DNA of 6,785 nt. It comes from Bacillota bacterium (GTDB taxonomy: Bacteria; Bacillota; Clostridia; Peptostreptococcales; Anaerovoracaceae). The notes beneath the pieces are model-generated. The model saw nothing but the letters and a program-made list of their open reading frames with translations, did no database searches and was not told the DNA's origin. The first letter of the stretch is position 1. Each line of letters opens with the position of its first letter. Where the stretch lies: NCBI GenBank assembly GCA_017534025.1, contig JAFWDF010000028.1, positions 1 through 6,785 on the forward strand, read 5' to 3'. The translations under genes and the position numbers were made by a program. Positions 6,371 through 6,785 of this stretch are shown here, in pieces.

Positions 6371-6380
6371 TCACCCCTTT
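6371..6380 (-). promoter_or_regulatory. Ribosome binding site of the MBL-fold hydrolase
   Basis: The minus strand reads AAAGGGGTGA, 6 nt before the ATG at 6364, within the 26-nt gap after the upstream stop codon. No promoter is seen in that gap, supporting co-transcription. Confidence 0.65.
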
Positions 6381-6390
6381 TGGAATGTGG

Positions 6391-6785
6391 TCAGACGAGA
6401 AGCATCAACTGCCCGTTTGCAAAAGCCAGCGGATTGGACTGAATGAAGAATACGATGCCTTCCTTCGGCGCCATGACCTCCGAAAGCACATGCCCGTCTC
6501 CCATATCCAGAATCTCGGCAATGATCTGTCCCTGGTGCACCACATCGCCCACCTTCACTTTACAGTTAAAGAAGCCGGCCCGGTCAGATTTGATCACCTG
6601 CATATCCTGATCCGTAATCACCGAGGAAATATAGCCCCGGTGATGTCCGAATTCCACAATTCCGTTATGATCCATGAAATTCAGAATGGCGTTAATGACA
6701 TGCTCACTGGCGTCCGGATCCGTATTTTTGTCGTCTCCGCCGTAAATGGAAAAAGTTCTGGTATCCCAGACCTGCCAGTTGTAAT
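6391..6785 (-). CDS. Succinylglutamate desuccinylase/aspartoacylase-family (M14-like) protein, C-terminal part (cut by the window's right edge)
   Basis: The last 130 residues of a larger protein. The visible part starts with YNWQVWDTRTFSIYGG and a helical segment (SEHVINAILNFMDHNGI). It ends in the lipoyl/biotinyl-like beta domain typical of this family: RAGFFNCKVKVGDVVHQGQIIAEI, with APKEGIVFF and SNPLAFANGQLM close to the stop (TGA at 6393-6391). These features match the C-terminus of AstE/aspartoacylase-like zinc-dependent deacylases. The zinc-binding His/Glu residues would be in the missing N-terminal part, so activity cannot be judged. The reading frame stays open to the window edge; the ATG at 6675 is internal, because family-like residues continue upstream of it. 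It is the first visible gene of a probable two-gene operon with the hydrolase downstream. The substrate is unknown; N-acyl amino acid deacylation is the family expectation. Confidence 0.75.
   Translation of the reverse strand, partial: YNWQVWDTRTFSIYGGDDKNTDPDASEHVINAILNFMDHNGIVEFGHHRGYISSVITDQDMQVIKSDRAGFFNCKVKVGDVVHQGQIIAEILDMGDGHVLSEVMAPKEGIVFFIQSNPLAFANGQLMLLV

Noticed and set aside
1..6785. CRISPR array, tRNA or rRNA, transposon ends, phage genes, or a defence cassette
   Set aside because: No direct repeats with spacers, no tRNA-like cloverleaf, no transposase or integrase and no terminal inverted repeats were seen. The only repeat arrays are the protein-coding LRR and SLH ones.

Overview
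This window looks like chromosome from an uncultured or gut-type Gram-positive anaerobe of the Bacillota, most likely class Clostridia (Oscillospiraceae or Lachnospiraceae-like). The evidence is the moderately high GC, the strong AGGAGG-type ribosome binding sites, a TTG start, and above all a large BspA-type leucine-rich-repeat surface protein ending in three S-layer homology (SLH) domains of the 'CTRAQVVTFLWRA' type. The taxonomic placement is an inference from protein style; no rRNA or other marker is present.

Layout from left to right. (1) 1-471, minus strand: N-terminal half of pyrB (aspartate carbamoyltransferase), cut by the window edge. (2) 468-1331, minus: a complete MscS-type mechanosensitive channel whose TGA stop overlaps the TTG start of pyrB (TTGA). 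The two therefore form a tight transcriptional unit, probably read from a sigma-A-like promoter at 1431-1458. (3) 1332-1588: intergenic region with that promoter and a strong composite hairpin at 1504-1545. (4) 1589-4651, minus: a 1020-residue secreted protein with signal peptide, about 16 LRR_5 repeats, a CAP/SCP domain, a beta-rich domain and three SLH domains. (5) 4652-4829: divergent promoter region with extended -10 elements facing both ways. (6) 4830-5627, plus: a PlsC-type 1-acylglycerol-3-phosphate acyltransferase, the only plus-strand gene. (7) 5628-5740: a strong, probably bidirectional terminator between converging genes. (8) 5741-6364, minus: a glyoxalase-II-like metallo-beta-lactamase-fold hydrolase. 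(9) 6391-6785, minus: the C-terminal part of a succinylglutamate desuccinylase/aspartoacylase-family (M14) protein, cut by the right edge and 26 nt upstream of the hydrolase, probably in one operon with it.

The genes do not make one pathway. They are a mosaic of housekeeping functions (pyrimidine synthesis, osmotic protection, phospholipid synthesis, a thioester or small-molecule hydrolase) with one large surface protein in the middle. I see no tRNA, rRNA, CRISPR array, insertion sequence, phage gene or toxin-antitoxin pair, and no convincing undescribed multi-gene system. The most notable points are the mscS-pyrB start/stop overlap, the LRR-CAP-SLH architecture, and the small inverted repeats placed on promoters and between genes.
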